Positions 35,823-45,264 of a stretch of DNA of 64,000 bases are shown here, in pieces. The first letter of the stretch is position 1, and each line of letters starts with the position of its first letter. The notes below the pieces were generated by a model, which was not told where the DNA came from, made no database searches, and worked only from the letters and a program-made list of their open reading frames with translations. The stretch lies in NCBI GenBank assembly GCA_964406005.1, contig CAYOPZ010000002.1:124001-188000 (forward strand). Direction: 5' to 3'. The stretch is from CAYOPZ01 sp964406005 (lineage in GTDB: Bacteria > Bacteroidota > Bacteroidia > Bacteroidales > SM23-62). The position numbers were made by a program, and so were the translations under genes.

Positions 35823-38384
35823 TTACATGTTTAATGTCATCTGGCCGTTGGGTCTTTCACCGTCCCCGGACTCTATGCCCTGTTCGTCCTCTACCGGTTC
35901 CAGTTCCTTTACCAGAGACACCTGGTACCGGCTGAGCCTCTTTCCCCTCGCTTTCAGGCTTTTCACCCCGATAAATTCTGCCACTTCTATGATCTCCGGT
36001 TCCCGGTTCTTGTTCTTTCCCCCGAAACTTATCTCGAAACGGGGGTAATCCACCTCCGTGATCCGGATCAGCCTGGATTCCGGGTTTTCCCCTGTGAAAC
36101 TTGTCAGCCTGTCCGTGGCTTCGAACATGAACCGTTTTACATAGTAATGGCTCTGATCCGCATCAAAATATACGACCGACCAGACTTTTTCGGGATTGTA
36201 CTTCTCAAGGATGTGCAGGTCATCCTCGAAATGGTTTTCAAGATCAAAACTGCTTAGCCTGTACTTCCCCGAACGGGTTACGACAAGCAGGCGGTCATGC
36301 CCGCCGAACTCGCCGAGCAGCCGGCCACGGCCATCCGCATTCAGGCGGAGGACGTCCTCGTCGAACCATATCTTCCTTCCCCCCAGGGTGGAAACGCCCT
36401 TTTCCTTCATGACAATCCTGTTCACCGCATGCCTGGTGAGTATATTGCCGACAGCATCCCTGCCCCTGATGGCCAGTTCACTGAAATCCATCTCGAAATT
36501 CAGGTTCCGCAGCCTGGGCTTCGGTTTCAGGCTGACTTTCACGGTTTCCGCCTCCCCGTTGGGATTGACGCTGAGGTAGAGAATGCGGGAATGCTGGTTG
36601 TTCCTGGTCAGGTTGTACTCCTTATCCCTGGTGATGCCCGTAATGGCGCAGCGTTTCATCATGGTATTGCCGCTTTTGCCATCCCGGTAGAGGATGTTGT
36701 AAATGGTCCGGTTATCGTTCTTCTTGAAGACGGCTATGTGAATGATGTCCTTCCCGGCAAAAACCTTTTCGTCAACCCTGGTCACCCGGAAGCTCCCGTC
36801 CCTTCTGATGGTAAGTATGTCGTCAATGTCCGAACAGTCGCAGACCAGTTCATCCTTTTTCAGGGAGGTGCCGAAAAATCCTTCCTTACGGTCAACATAC
36901 AATTTCTGGTTGACCGCAACCACCTTGGCGGCTTCAATGGTGTCGAAATTACGGATCTCGGTACGCCGTTCCCGGCCTTTCCCGTATTTTTTCATGATCT
37001 GCCTGAAATAATTGATGGTATACGGGATGATGTTCTCCAGATGGTTTTTTACCTCCCCGATCTCCTCCTCTATATCTTCTATGTGCTGATCCGCTTTTTT
37101 TGAATCGTACTTTGAGATCCGTTTGATCCTGATCTCGGTAAGCTTCGTAATGTCTTCCGCGGTCACTTCCCTGCGCAGCAGCTTCTTGTAGGGATCCAGC
37201 CCCCTGTCTATTGTCTCAACGATGGATTCCCAGGTCTCGCATTCTTCTATATCCCTGTAAATGCGCTTTTCAATGAATATCTTTTCCAGGGAGGAAAAAT
37301 GCCAGTCCGCTTCCAGCTCATCCAGCCGTATCTCCAGTTCCTTTTTCAGAAGGAAGACCGTGTTGTCGGCCGATTTTTTCAGGATATCCGAAACGCCCAT
37401 AAACACTGGGTTCCCATCTTCGATAATACAGGAATTGGGTGAAATGGAAACCTCGCAATCCGTAAAGGCGTAAAGTGCGTCAAGGGTTTTATCTGAAGAA
37501 ACGCCCGGGGCCAGCTCGATGACGATCTCCACCCTGTCCGCAGTATTGTCGTCGATCTTCTTGATCCTGATCGTCCCCTTGTCGTTGGCTCTGACAATGG
37601 TTTCGATCAGGCTTGCAGTGGTTTTTCCGTAGGGCAGTTCCTTGATCACAAGGTGACGTTTGTCCTGTTTCTCTATGCGTGCGCGCACCTTGACCAGGCC
37701 CCCCCGCAGCCCTTCGTTGTACCTTGTAACCTCGGCCATTCCCCCTGTCGGGAAATCGGGGTAGATTTCGAAGTCGCTGCCTTTCAGGTATTGTATGCTC
37801 GCATCTATCAGCTCATTGAAATTGTGCGGAAGTATCCTGGAGGCCAGTCCTACGGCAATCCCCTCCACCCCCTGCTGCAGCAGGAGGGGGAATTTTACCG
37901 GCAGGGTGACGGGTTCCCTGTTCCTTCCGTCATAGGACAGTTTCCATTCCGTGGTCTTCGGATTGAAAACCACCTCCAGGGCAAACTTTGACAGCCTGGC
38001 CTCGATGTAACGGGGAGCTGCGGCACTGTCTCCGGTCAGAATGTTTCCCCAGTTCCCCTGGGTGTCCACCAGCAGTTCCTTCTGTCCCAGCTGCACCAGC
38101 GCATCCCCGATGGAAGCATCCCCGTGCGGATGGAACTGCATGGTATGACCGATGATGTTGGCCACCTTGTTATAGCGCCCGTCATCCAGGCGTTTCATGG
38201 CATGCAGGATACGGCGATGCACGGGTTTCAGCCCGTCGGCAATATGCGGTACGGCCCTTTCCAGGATCACATAGGAAGCATAATCCAGGAACCAGTCCTG
38301 GTACATCCCGGAAAGATGGATCACCGTATACCGGTCGTCCGGACCGGACGGGTTCACATTCTCGATATTATCCTCCGCAGTCAT
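35823..38384 (-). CDS. parC: DNA topoisomerase IV subunit A (ParC/GyrA family)
   Basis: 853 residues from the ATG at 38384; a TTG five codons earlier is less likely. It cuts and rejoins DNA to unlink sister chromosomes, with ParE as the ATPase partner. The catalytic Tyr126 is in AAPRYIEARLS. The quinolone-determining region reads HPHGDASIGDAL, so the position equal to E. coli ParC Ser80 is Ala, as usual in Bacteroidota. The C-terminal wheel domain lacks a GyrA box (QRRGGKG), supporting ParC rather than GyrA. It lies 47 bases after parE. Confidence 0.93.
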   Translation of the reverse strand: MTAEDNIENVNPSGPDDRYTVIHLSGMYQDWFLDYASYVILERAVPHIADGLKPVHRRILHAMKRLDDGRYNKVANIIGHTMQFHPHGDASIGDALVQLGQKELLVDTQGNWGNILTGDSAAAPRYIEARLSKFALEVVFNPKTTEWKLSYDGRNREPVTLPVKFPLLLQQGVEGIAVGLASRILPHNFNELIDASIQYLKGSDFEIYPDFPTGGMAEVTRYNEGLRGGLVKVRARIEKQDKRHLVIKELPYGKTTASLIETIVRANDKGTIRIKKIDDNTADRVEIVIELAPGVSSDKTLDALYAFTDCEVSISPNSCIIEDGNPVFMGVSDILKKSADNTVFLLKKELEIRLDELEADWHFSSLEKIFIEKRIYRDIEECETWESIVETIDRGLDPYKKLLRREVTAEDITKLTEIRIKRISKYDSKKADQHIEDIEEEIGEVKNHLENIIPYTINYFRQIMKKYGKGRERRTEIRNFDTIEAAKVVAVNQKLYVDRKEGFFGTSLKKDELVCDCSDIDDILTIRRDGSFRVTRVDEKVFAGKDIIHIAVFKKNDNRTIYNILYRDGKSGNTMMKRCAITGITRDKEYNLTRNNQHSRILYLSVNPNGEAETVKVSLKPKPRLRNLNFEMDFSELAIRGRDAVGNILTRHAVNRIVMKEKGVSTLGGRKIWFDEDVLRLNADGRGRLLGEFGGHDRLLVVTRSGKYRLSSFDLENHFEDDLHILEKYNPEKVWSVVYFDADQSHYYVKRFMFEATDRLTSFTGENPESRLIRITEVDYPRFEISFGGKNKNREPEIIEVAEFIGVKSLKARGKRLSRYQVSLVKELEPVEDEQGIESGDGERPNGQMTLNM

Positions 38385-38431
38385 ATATTTTCGATGCAAT
38401 TAAAAAACGGGAACGGAAAACAGGAATTGCC

Positions 38432-40270
38432 TCAGTTTTCGACGAGGTCGTCTTCCATACGCAGATTCTCGATAATGAAGTTCTGTCTTTCCGGTGTATT
38501 CTTCCCCATATAAAATTCCAGTAACTCGGAAACTGCATCGCTCCTGTTCAGGGTCACCGGTTCCAGTCTTATTTGCTTGCCAATAAAATGCTTGAACTCA
38601 TCCGGCGAGATCTCTCCCAGTCCCTTGAACCTTGTAATCTCGGGATTTCCACCCAGCTTCCCGACCGCCGAATCCCTTTCTTCAACCGAATAACAATAAT
38701 GTGTCTCACGCTTGTTCCTCACCCTGAACAGCGGCGTCTGCAATATATATAAATGCCCCTTTCTGACCAGGTTCGGAAAAAACTGCAGGAAAAAGGTGAT
38801 CAGCAGCAGGCGAATGTGCATCCCGTCCACGTCCGCATCCGTTGCGATGACGACATTCCTGTAACGAAGATTGTCGAGGTCTTCTTCAATATTCAGGGCA
38901 GACTGCAAAAGATTGAACTCCTCGTTCTCATATACGATCTTTTTCGTCAGCCCGTATGTGTTCAGGGGTTTCCCTTTCAGGCTGAATACCGCCTGTGTCT
39001 CCACATCCCTCGACTTGGTAATGGATCCGCTGGCAGAATCCCCTTCCGTGATAAATATGGTGGTTTCCAGCCGGCGGTCATGATTGGTATTGTAATGCAC
39101 CTTGCAATCACGGAGTTTCCTGTTGTGCAGGCTGGCCTTTTTCGACCTTTCCCTGGCCAGTTTCTTAATGCTCGAAATGGCCTTTCTCTCCTTTTCCGAA
39201 TCGAGGATCTTCTTCAGAATGATCTCTGCCGTATCAGGATGCTTGTGAAGGTAATCGTCAAGATGCTTTTTCAGGAAATCCTGTATAAAATTCCTCACGC
39301 TCGGACCGTCCGGTCCCATATCCTTCGATCCCAGCTTGGTCTTGGTCTGGGATTCGAAAACAGGCTCTTCGATCTTTATGCTCATTGCAACGATAACCGA
39401 CTGGCGGATGTCGGAGGGGTCAAAATCCTTTTTGTAGAATTCCCTTATGGTCTTTACCAGGCCTTCCTTGAAGGCTGCAAGGTGGGTGCCTCCCTGGACG
39501 GTATGCTGCCCGTTCACGAAGGTGAAATATTCATCCGTGTACTGGTTCCCATGGGTCAGGGCCAGTTCCATGTCATGGTTCTTCAGATGTATGCAGGGAT
39601 ACAGGCCCTCGGAACTTATGTTCTCGTTCAACAGGTCAAGCAAACCGTTTTTCGAAAGGTATTTCTCTCCGTTAAGTACAATGGTAAGACCGGTATTCAG
39701 GTATACATAATTCTTGACAAGCGCTTCGATGTATTCCAGGATGTAATGGTAATTCCCGAACATCTCCCTGTCAGGGACAAAGGAAATGATGGTCCCGTTC
39801 GCCAGCTCCGTTTTTGTTTCCTCGGCTTCCCCGAGAAGCTTTCCGCATTGAAAATCCGCCTTCTTCAGCCTGCCTTCGCGCACCGACCGGATCTCAAATG
39901 TGGAGGAAAGGGCATTGACGGCCTTGATGCCCACCCCGTTCAGTCCCACCGACTTTTTGAAAACCTTTGAATCATATTTGGCGCCGGTGTTCATTTTCGA
40001 AGCCGCCTCCACCATTTTCCCGAGGGGGATCCCCCTGCCGTAATCCCGCACGCTTACCGTCCGTTCATTGACGGTGATCTCGATGATCTTGCCGAAGCCC
40101 ATCATAAATTCATCCACGGAATTGTCAAGCACTTCCTTCAGAAGGATATAGATCCCGTCGTCCCGGGAGGAACCGTCACCCAGCTTGCCGATGTACATCC
40201 CCGGCCTTTTGCGAATGTGCTCCCGCCAGTCTAAAGTTTTTATATGTTCCTCCGTATAATGCGCTGTCAT
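38432..40270 (-). CDS. parE: DNA topoisomerase IV subunit B (ParE/GyrB family)
   Basis: 612 residues from the ATG at 40270 (an in-frame start 11 codons upstream is less like the family). GHKL ATPase domain: RKRPGMYIG, LLKEVLDNSVDEF, DYGRGIPLG and GLNGVGIKAVNALS. TOPRIM: FITEGDSASGSI and the DADVDGMHIRLLL metal-binding block. The short length without the extra GyrB insert, together with the adjacent parC, supports topoisomerase IV. A Bacteroidota -7 box lies 20 bases upstream of the ATG. Confidence 0.93.
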   Translation of the reverse strand: MTAHYTEEHIKTLDWREHIRKRPGMYIGKLGDGSSRDDGIYILLKEVLDNSVDEFMMGFGKIIEITVNERTVSVRDYGRGIPLGKMVEAASKMNTGAKYDSKVFKKSVGLNGVGIKAVNALSSTFEIRSVREGRLKKADFQCGKLLGEAEETKTELANGTIISFVPDREMFGNYHYILEYIEALVKNYVYLNTGLTIVLNGEKYLSKNGLLDLLNENISSEGLYPCIHLKNHDMELALTHGNQYTDEYFTFVNGQHTVQGGTHLAAFKEGLVKTIREFYKKDFDPSDIRQSVIVAMSIKIEEPVFESQTKTKLGSKDMGPDGPSVRNFIQDFLKKHLDDYLHKHPDTAEIILKKILDSEKERKAISSIKKLARERSKKASLHNRKLRDCKVHYNTNHDRRLETTIFITEGDSASGSITKSRDVETQAVFSLKGKPLNTYGLTKKIVYENEEFNLLQSALNIEEDLDNLRYRNVVIATDADVDGMHIRLLLITFFLQFFPNLVRKGHLYILQTPLFRVRNKRETHYCYSVEERDSAVGKLGGNPEITRFKGLGEISPDEFKHFIGKQIRLEPVTLNRSDAVSELLEFYMGKNTPERQNFIIENLRMEDDLVEN

Positions 40271-40290
40271 CGCCTGTTTCAGGATTTGCA

Positions 40291-40298
40291 CAAATATA
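40291..40298 (-). promoter_or_regulatory. -7 element (TAnnTTTG) of parE
   Basis: Read on the minus strand this is TATATTTG, an exact -7 box, 20 bases before the parE ATG in the 118-base gap between parE and the next gene. Confidence 0.4.
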
Positions 40299-40388
40299 TA
40301 CAAAAGATCACAGGGTCCTGAATTTCTTTTTCAACATTGAATCAACACCGGAATCTTCCGTATCCTGCCGTATGACTGTGAAAGCAGG

Positions 40389-41177
40389 TCAGAACCGGAT
40401 GGCTCTCACCTGCATTTCCGCCCGGTGCCCCGGGTAGTATTCGCCCCTGCTGTCAAATCTCCATATCCACTGCGTGTTCCACGCACCGGGGGGCAGATTG
40501 CAATGAACAGAGCGCTTTGAGAATACCTGCAGGCCTTTCCTGTTTATCTTCCTTTCTTCCACATCCGTGATCAGGCAGGATTCCCCGGGTCTGAGCAGGG
40601 AGAGATGACGGGACTGGATCCGCCTGCGGAATTCCTTTTCCTCTTCTTCAGGGATCCGCACATGCATTTTCAGGTAATCGACGAGGAAAGTATCGATCTG
40701 GCTCAGGAGGTTCACGGAAATGGTATACCCGTGCCGGATCTCCCCCGGCAAAACGGCCTGAAAATCGATCTCCAGTATGCTTCCCCCCTTTTTCCTGCGG
40801 TACTGCCTGACAAAACGGTACGCCCCCTCCACGGCACCTCCCGTGACATCCGCCACGACCGGACTTACGTTCCCGAATTTTGAGATCCGGTGCACGACCT
40901 GGGAGGGGTGGACAAGATCGACAAGGTAGACCGTTTTGAAGTTTTCAGCAATATATTCGATGGGAACATCCAGCAGCCACCCGCTTCCCAGAACCGTAAC
41001 CGAATCGTGCCCGGCTTCCTGCAGGCATTTCACGATGAAATCCCTGGCATTTTCCAGGTGCTCCTGCCAGTTGTTCTCTTCCGCAAGGTACCGGCCTATA
41101 AGGCCCCTCTGGTCGGAAAGATATTTCATCCTTCTGAGTATTTTCCTGAAATCCGGTGGGCGGTTCATATTCTGCAT
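40389..41177 (-). CDS. uncharacterised Rossmann-fold protein, possible SAM-dependent methyltransferase
   Basis: 262 residues from the ATG at 41177; other in-frame starts lie at 41168 and 41228. After a helical N-terminus (RRMKYLSDQRGLIGRYLAEE) comes VTVLGSGWLLDVPIEYIAEN followed by VYLVDLVHPSQV. That is a strand, a glycine loop and an acidic strand end, as in SAM-binding Rossmann folds, with the loop less glycine-rich than usual. The following region has VADVTGG and LEIDFQAV. No target-specific motif is recognisable. It lies downstream of plsC on the same strand. Conserved in Bacteroidota but unnamed as far as I can tell. Confidence 0.55.
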   Translation of the reverse strand: MQNMNRPPDFRKILRRMKYLSDQRGLIGRYLAEENNWQEHLENARDFIVKCLQEAGHDSVTVLGSGWLLDVPIEYIAENFKTVYLVDLVHPSQVVHRISKFGNVSPVVADVTGGAVEGAYRFVRQYRRKKGGSILEIDFQAVLPGEIRHGYTISVNLLSQIDTFLVDYLKMHVRIPEEEEKEFRRRIQSRHLSLLRPGESCLITDVEERKINRKGLQVFSKRSVHCNLPPGAWNTQWIWRFDSRGEYYPGHRAEMQVRAIRF

Positions 41178-41246
41178 ATCATATCTAAGATGCACCCCGC
41201 AGCAATCCACTTGCCAACCCTGCAGCATGCTGCGGGGATTATGCCC

Positions 41247-42005
41247 TCAGGATCCGTTGTCCCCGGCCCGGATGCGGGCGTATTCTTCAGACATCAGCCT
41301 GCGGACCCGGTTCATGAGTTCCTCCGGCCTGCTCCCGGAAAAATCATCGTACGGCAGGGGATCCAGTACATGCACCCTGATCCTTGCATGGCCTGTAAGG
41401 ATAACGCCTTTTCTGGGCAGGGCGCGGGCCGTACCGTCGAGTACGACGGGCACTATGTCCACGGCATTGTCAAGGGCCATTCTGAAAGCCCCTTCCCTGA
41501 AGGGCCCGAGTGCACCTCCCGGGTACCTCGTACCTTCCGGGAAGATCAGGAGGGAGCTGCCCTGTTTTAACAGGAGTCCCGCCTTCCGCATAAACCCAGG
41601 GTAACTTCCCCTGCTGCCGCGTTCAATCTCCAGGTAAGCGTTCAGGCGCATCAGCCACCCTATTATCGGGATGCTGAAATTCTCCTTTTTAGACACCCAT
41701 TTGTAAGGGGAGAACAACTGGTACAGAACCAGGATGTCCAGCATGGACTGATGATTTGATACCAGCACTGCCGGCCTTTTCCAGGGAATCTTCCGGCGTC
41801 CCTTCACACGGACGCTCCAGAGAGGGTTCAACCAGATGTACAGGGAGCCCCACAGGGACGAAAAGATATGCAGCCCCACAAGCCTCCTGTCAAATGATTT
41901 TGTCAGCAGCCAGATCAGGCATGCAACGCAAAACATAAGGATGCACGTGCACACGAAAAACGTCCAGAGCAGCACGCTGTATATGACAAGGCCGGTTTTC
42001 CTCAT
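41247..42005 (-). CDS. plsC: 1-acyl-sn-glycerol-3-phosphate acyltransferase
   Basis: 252 residues. It adds the second acyl chain to lysophosphatidate at the inner membrane, giving phosphatidate for CdsA. The acyltransferase motif NHQSMLD (NHxxxxD) is present, as are the substrate-binding block FPEGTRYPGG and the later VPVVLDGT block. A hydrophobic N-terminal segment (VIYSVLLWTFFVCTCILMF) anchors it. It lies 45 bases after lplA on the same strand. Confidence 0.92.
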   Translation of the reverse strand: MRKTGLVIYSVLLWTFFVCTCILMFCVACLIWLLTKSFDRRLVGLHIFSSLWGSLYIWLNPLWSVRVKGRRKIPWKRPAVLVSNHQSMLDILVLYQLFSPYKWVSKKENFSIPIIGWLMRLNAYLEIERGSRGSYPGFMRKAGLLLKQGSSLLIFPEGTRYPGGALGPFREGAFRMALDNAVDIVPVVLDGTARALPRKGVILTGHARIRVHVLDPLPYDDFSGSRPEELMNRVRRLMSEEYARIRAGDNGS

Positions 42006-42050
42006 ATTCCGTTCGGGTCATGGATCCGACAAGAAAGCTTCGCTCTCCCC

Positions 42051-43022
42051 TCAGAAAAGGAAATGTACAAAATTATCCGTCAGCCCGGGCTTCACGACGG
42101 ATGCTTTCCGGCAGATCGGGCCGACGATGTCCGGATCGTGGCTTACCCCCGTTAGCCGGTTTTCCAGCCTTTCAAGCTTCTTCCCCGTAATATTTCCGGA
42201 ACCCATCCGGATCCTTGCTATGATCCCCTTTTCGACCTGCAGATCGAGAGAAAATCCTTTCCCGTCAAGTTCAAATTCCCTCCTGAGCCTGTACCGGGGC
42301 GAATACCCGAAATTCCATGCCCAGCTTCCGTATTTTTCGCGCGCCAGCTTTTCAATTTCCCGCATGTCCCGGCTGTCCAGCTCATAAGGGACGGATCCGG
42401 ACCGTGAGCAGAGAAGGTATTCCAGGAGGGAAGACCTGAAACCTTCCATGCCGGTCTTCATTCCGGTGAGTTCCCGGATGTTTGCCACCTCTCCCGGGAT
42501 GGATCTAACAGCCCTGTCCTCATACTTTTGCGGATCTTCTCCAAGGGAGCGGGAGAGCGCATCGAGGTCGGCGTCGAAGAGCAGTGTACCGTGATGCAGA
42601 ACACGCTTCCGGTGCACATGTTCCGCATTCCCGGATACCTTGAGCCGGCCGATGAGGATCTCGTTCCTGGCTCCGAACCGCGCATCCGCACCGAGGCTCC
42701 TGAGAAAATCCACGACCGGCTGTGCATATTCCCTGAAATTGACCAGTCTTCCTTCCTCTCCGTTCAGGATGAACGAAAAATTCAGGTTGCCGGGATCGTG
42801 CCATACCGTTCCCCCTCCCGAGATCCTCCGGATCACAGGGATGTTGTTCCGGCGCACATAATCGAGGTTGATCTCCGCGTATGCATTCTGGTGCTTTCCG
42901 ATGATAAGGGAAGGTTCATTGATGTAAAAAAAGGCATAGTCCCCTTCTGTATTTTTCAGCAGGTACTCTTCGGCTGCAATGTTGCACCCGGGATCTGTGT
43001 ATGGAGAATCCAGCACAAGCAT
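42051..43022 (-). CDS. lplA: lipoate--protein ligase A
   Basis: 323 residues. It activates free lipoate with ATP and attaches it to the E2/GcvH lipoyl domains, so it gives a salvage route. The core motif RRISGGGTVWHDPGNLNFSF is complete, and the lipoate-binding block NIAAEEYLL and the GRLKVSGNA block are present. The C-terminal accessory domain (about 240-323; FSLDLQVEKGIIARIRMGSG) is retained, so this is a full bipartite ligase rather than an LplA2-type truncated one. It is 3 bases after the PAP2 gene. The window also has lipB and lipA, so lipoate can come from both routes. Confidence 0.93.
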   Translation of the reverse strand: MLVLDSPYTDPGCNIAAEEYLLKNTEGDYAFFYINEPSLIIGKHQNAYAEINLDYVRRNNIPVIRRISGGGTVWHDPGNLNFSFILNGEEGRLVNFREYAQPVVDFLRSLGADARFGARNEILIGRLKVSGNAEHVHRKRVLHHGTLLFDADLDALSRSLGEDPQKYEDRAVRSIPGEVANIRELTGMKTGMEGFRSSLLEYLLCSRSGSVPYELDSRDMREIEKLAREKYGSWAWNFGYSPRYRLRREFELDGKGFSLDLQVEKGIIARIRMGSGNITGKKLERLENRLTGVSHDPDIVGPICRKASVVKPGLTDNFVHFLF

Positions 43023-43025
43023 TGC

Positions 43026-43592
43026 TTATTGCTTGAATTGAAGCCGTTTCACGGAGATCATAAGCAGGTACATACCCTTGGCCAGAAGCGCTCCCAGTAT
43101 GGCGCCGCCGAGTATGTCCCCGGGATAATGCACCCCGGCATATATCCTGCTGTAGCTCACCAGAAGGGCCCAGAAAAGCATTCCGGCCCAGTAATACCGC
43201 CTGCGGACAAACAGGCCGGTGAAAACAGCCAGGCCGAATGTATTTGCCGCATGCGAAGAAACAAACCCGTACCTGCCGCCGCAGTGGTCTTTCACAAGAT
43301 GCACCATCCCTGCGAGATGTGGCTGGTGGCAGGGTCTCAGGCGCTCAAATACATTCTTGAACAGATGTACGGACGACTGGTCGCAAAGGGTGATAAGGAC
43401 GATCGCACCCAGGACGATCCAGACGGACCTCCTCCCGAACCTGTGGATCATGTATCCGAGCAGGAATGCATAGAGTGGGATCCACTGGAATTTGCCTCCG
43501 ATATGCCACATCACCGTATCCCAGAATGGCGAATGCATACCGTTCAGAAGCAGGAAAAGCTTAGTATCCCATGTATTCAGTATTTCCAGCAT
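43026..43592 (-). CDS. PAP2-family membrane phosphatase
   Basis: 188 residues with five to six membrane helices. The three-part acid-phosphatase signature is seen: KNVFERLRPCHQ (K-x6-RP), SSHAANTF (the S-x-H motif) and SRIYAGVHYPGDILGG (SRxxxGxHxxxD). Substrates in this family are lipid phosphates such as undecaprenyl pyrophosphate, phosphatidylglycerol phosphate or lipid A; the substrate here is unknown. It lies 2 bases after obgE, so obgE, PAP2, lplA and plsC may be cotranscribed. Confidence 0.9.
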   Translation of the reverse strand: MLEILNTWDTKLFLLLNGMHSPFWDTVMWHIGGKFQWIPLYAFLLGYMIHRFGRRSVWIVLGAIVLITLCDQSSVHLFKNVFERLRPCHQPHLAGMVHLVKDHCGGRYGFVSSHAANTFGLAVFTGLFVRRRYYWAGMLFWALLVSYSRIYAGVHYPGDILGGAILGALLAKGMYLLMISVKRLQFKQ

Positions 43593-43594
43593 GG

Positions 43595-44584
43595 TTAATT
43601 CGTTAATGCTTCCCAGATCCTGTCCTTCAATCCTTCTATCCCCTCACCGCTGACAGACGATATGAACATCCAGGGAACCTCCGGGAGATCGCCGCGGATT
43701 TCCCCTTTCAGTTCATCATCCAGGAGATCTGCTTTCGATATGGCCAGCAGCCTTTGCTTGCGCAGCAAATCCGGATTGTATTTTTCCAGCTCCTTTAGGA
43801 GGACCTTGTATTCCCTGTGAATATCATCGCTGTCGGAAGATATCATGAACAGCAGTATGGAATTCCTTTCAATATGACGCAGAAACCTTACTCCCAGTCC
43901 CTTTCCTTCACTTGCCCCCTCGATGATACCGGGGATATCGGCCATAACGAATGACAGGTCTTCGCGGTACTGCACGATCCCCAGGTTGGGAACAAGGGTG
44001 GTGAAAGGGTAATCCGCGATCCTGGGCCTGGCTGCCGATACAACGGAAAGCAGGGTGGATTTGCCTGCATTGGGAAATCCCACCAGGCCCACATCCGCCA
44101 GGATCTTCAATTCAAGCACATTCCATCCTTCGTCCCTTTCTTCCCCCGGCTGCGCATAACGGGGCGTCCGGTTGACAGAGGACTTGAAATGATCGTTTCC
44201 CAGTCCGCCCCTGCCCCCCTTTTTCAGGATCTTCTCTTCCCCGTGCTTTGTGATCTCGAACAGGATTTCCATATTTTGGGCCTCCCTTGCCACTGTGCCC
44301 AGGGGGACCTCAAGCACAACATCCCTGCCGTCCGCCCCCTTTTTCAGGGCGGACCCGCCGTTTTTACCGTCCCCGGCAAAAATGTGTTTCCTGTATTTCA
44401 GGTGAAGCAGGGTCCAGAGCTGCTTGTTCCCCCTCAGGCAGATATGGCCTCCGCGTCCGCCGTCACCCCCATCGGGTCCGCCCTGCCTGTTAAGCCTGTC
44501 CCTGTGAAGATGGGCTGATCCTGCGCCTCCCTTCCCCGAGCGGCAGAAAATCCTGACATAATCGATGAAGTTTGAATCGGCCAT
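43595..44584 (-). CDS. obgE: Obg-family GTPase (ObgE/CgtA)
   Basis: 329 residues. A conserved GTPase that binds the large ribosomal subunit and links assembly to growth. The N-terminal glycine-rich Obg fold (about 1-160) has GKGGAGSAHLHRDR and GGDGGRGGHICLRG. The G domain has G1 GFPNAGKSTL, G3 DIPG and G4 SKAD. The C-terminal OCT domain of some Obg proteins is absent, as is common in Bacteroidota. adk lies 60 bases upstream on the same strand. Confidence 0.95.
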   Translation of the reverse strand: MADSNFIDYVRIFCRSGKGGAGSAHLHRDRLNRQGGPDGGDGGRGGHICLRGNKQLWTLLHLKYRKHIFAGDGKNGGSALKKGADGRDVVLEVPLGTVAREAQNMEILFEITKHGEEKILKKGGRGGLGNDHFKSSVNRTPRYAQPGEERDEGWNVLELKILADVGLVGFPNAGKSTLLSVVSAARPRIADYPFTTLVPNLGIVQYREDLSFVMADIPGIIEGASEGKGLGVRFLRHIERNSILLFMISSDSDDIHREYKVLLKELEKYNPDLLRKQRLLAISKADLLDDELKGEIRGDLPEVPWMFISSVSGEGIEGLKDRIWEALTN

Positions 44585-44644
44585 GTCTCTGCGTCATTAG
44601 GAATGATTGCCGCGGCCCCGTCAGATGACGGGCCCGGAATGATA

Positions 44645-45214
44645 TTAAAGGCTGTCTATAATCCCCGTCAACCGGATGAAAATGTCCTCAATGTTTCCCA
44701 TACCTTCCACACCATGGTATTTCCCCTGGCGCGCATAATATCCCATGACCGGCGAGGTCTGCTGTTCATATACCCTGATCCTGTTCTCGATGGTTTCCCG
44801 GTTGTCATCGGCCCGTCCTTCGATCTGGCCTCTTTTCAGGAGCCGGTCGATGAGCTCCTGCCGCTCCACTTCGAGACCCAACATGAGATCTATCTTCATT
44901 CCCTTTTCCGACAGAAGGGCATCCAGTCCCTCAGCCTGCGTAACGGTGCGCGGGAACCCGTCAAAAATAAATCCCTTTGCACCGGCACGGTCTGCGATCA
45001 CGTTACGGATCATGCCCGTGATGATCTCATCCGGGACCAGTTCTCCTTTCTCCATAATGCTTTTGGCCCTGAGCCCGAGCTCTGTCTCCTCCGCAAGCTC
45101 CGAACGCAGCAGGTCGCCGGTCGACAAATGGGTCAATCCGTATCTTTCGATGATCTTTTCTGACTGTGTGCCTTTACCTGATCCCGGCGGGCCGAACAAC
45201 ACGATGTTTATCAT
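44645..45214 (-). CDS. adk: adenylate kinase
   Basis: 189 residues. It interconverts ATP + AMP and 2 ADP. The P-loop GPPGSGKGTQ is at about 7-16. AMP-site blocks LSTGDLLRSE and FDGFPRTVTQAEG are present. The lid is the short type, without the four-Cys zinc site (GRADDNRETIENRI). It follows hpt on the same strand with a 50-base gap that holds a -7 box. Confidence 0.96.
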   Translation of the reverse strand: MINIVLFGPPGSGKGTQSEKIIERYGLTHLSTGDLLRSELAEETELGLRAKSIMEKGELVPDEIITGMIRNVIADRAGAKGFIFDGFPRTVTQAEGLDALLSEKGMKIDLMLGLEVERQELIDRLLKRGQIEGRADDNRETIENRIRVYEQQTSPVMGYYARQGKYHGVEGMGNIEDIFIRLTGIIDSL

Positions 45215-45242
45215 GATCTGTAATTTTGGTTCAACAAGTTTG

Positions 45243-45250
45243 CAAAGATA
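45243..45250 (-). promoter_or_regulatory. -7 element (TAnnTTTG) of adk
   Basis: Minus-strand TATCTTTG lies in the 50-base gap after hpt, 28 bases before the adk ATG. Confidence 0.35.
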
Positions 45251-45264
45251 GGTATAATCCGGGG

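Noticed and set aside
38753..39970. A 405-codon open frame antisense to parE
   Set aside because: It mirrors the parE frame, has no family motif or signal peptide, and parE is certain; long antisense frames are expected in such codon use.
42528..43598. A 356-codon open frame antisense to lplA and the PAP2 gene
   Set aside because: It crosses two well-supported genes, is Pro/His/Glu-rich without fold signs, and has no recognisable domain.
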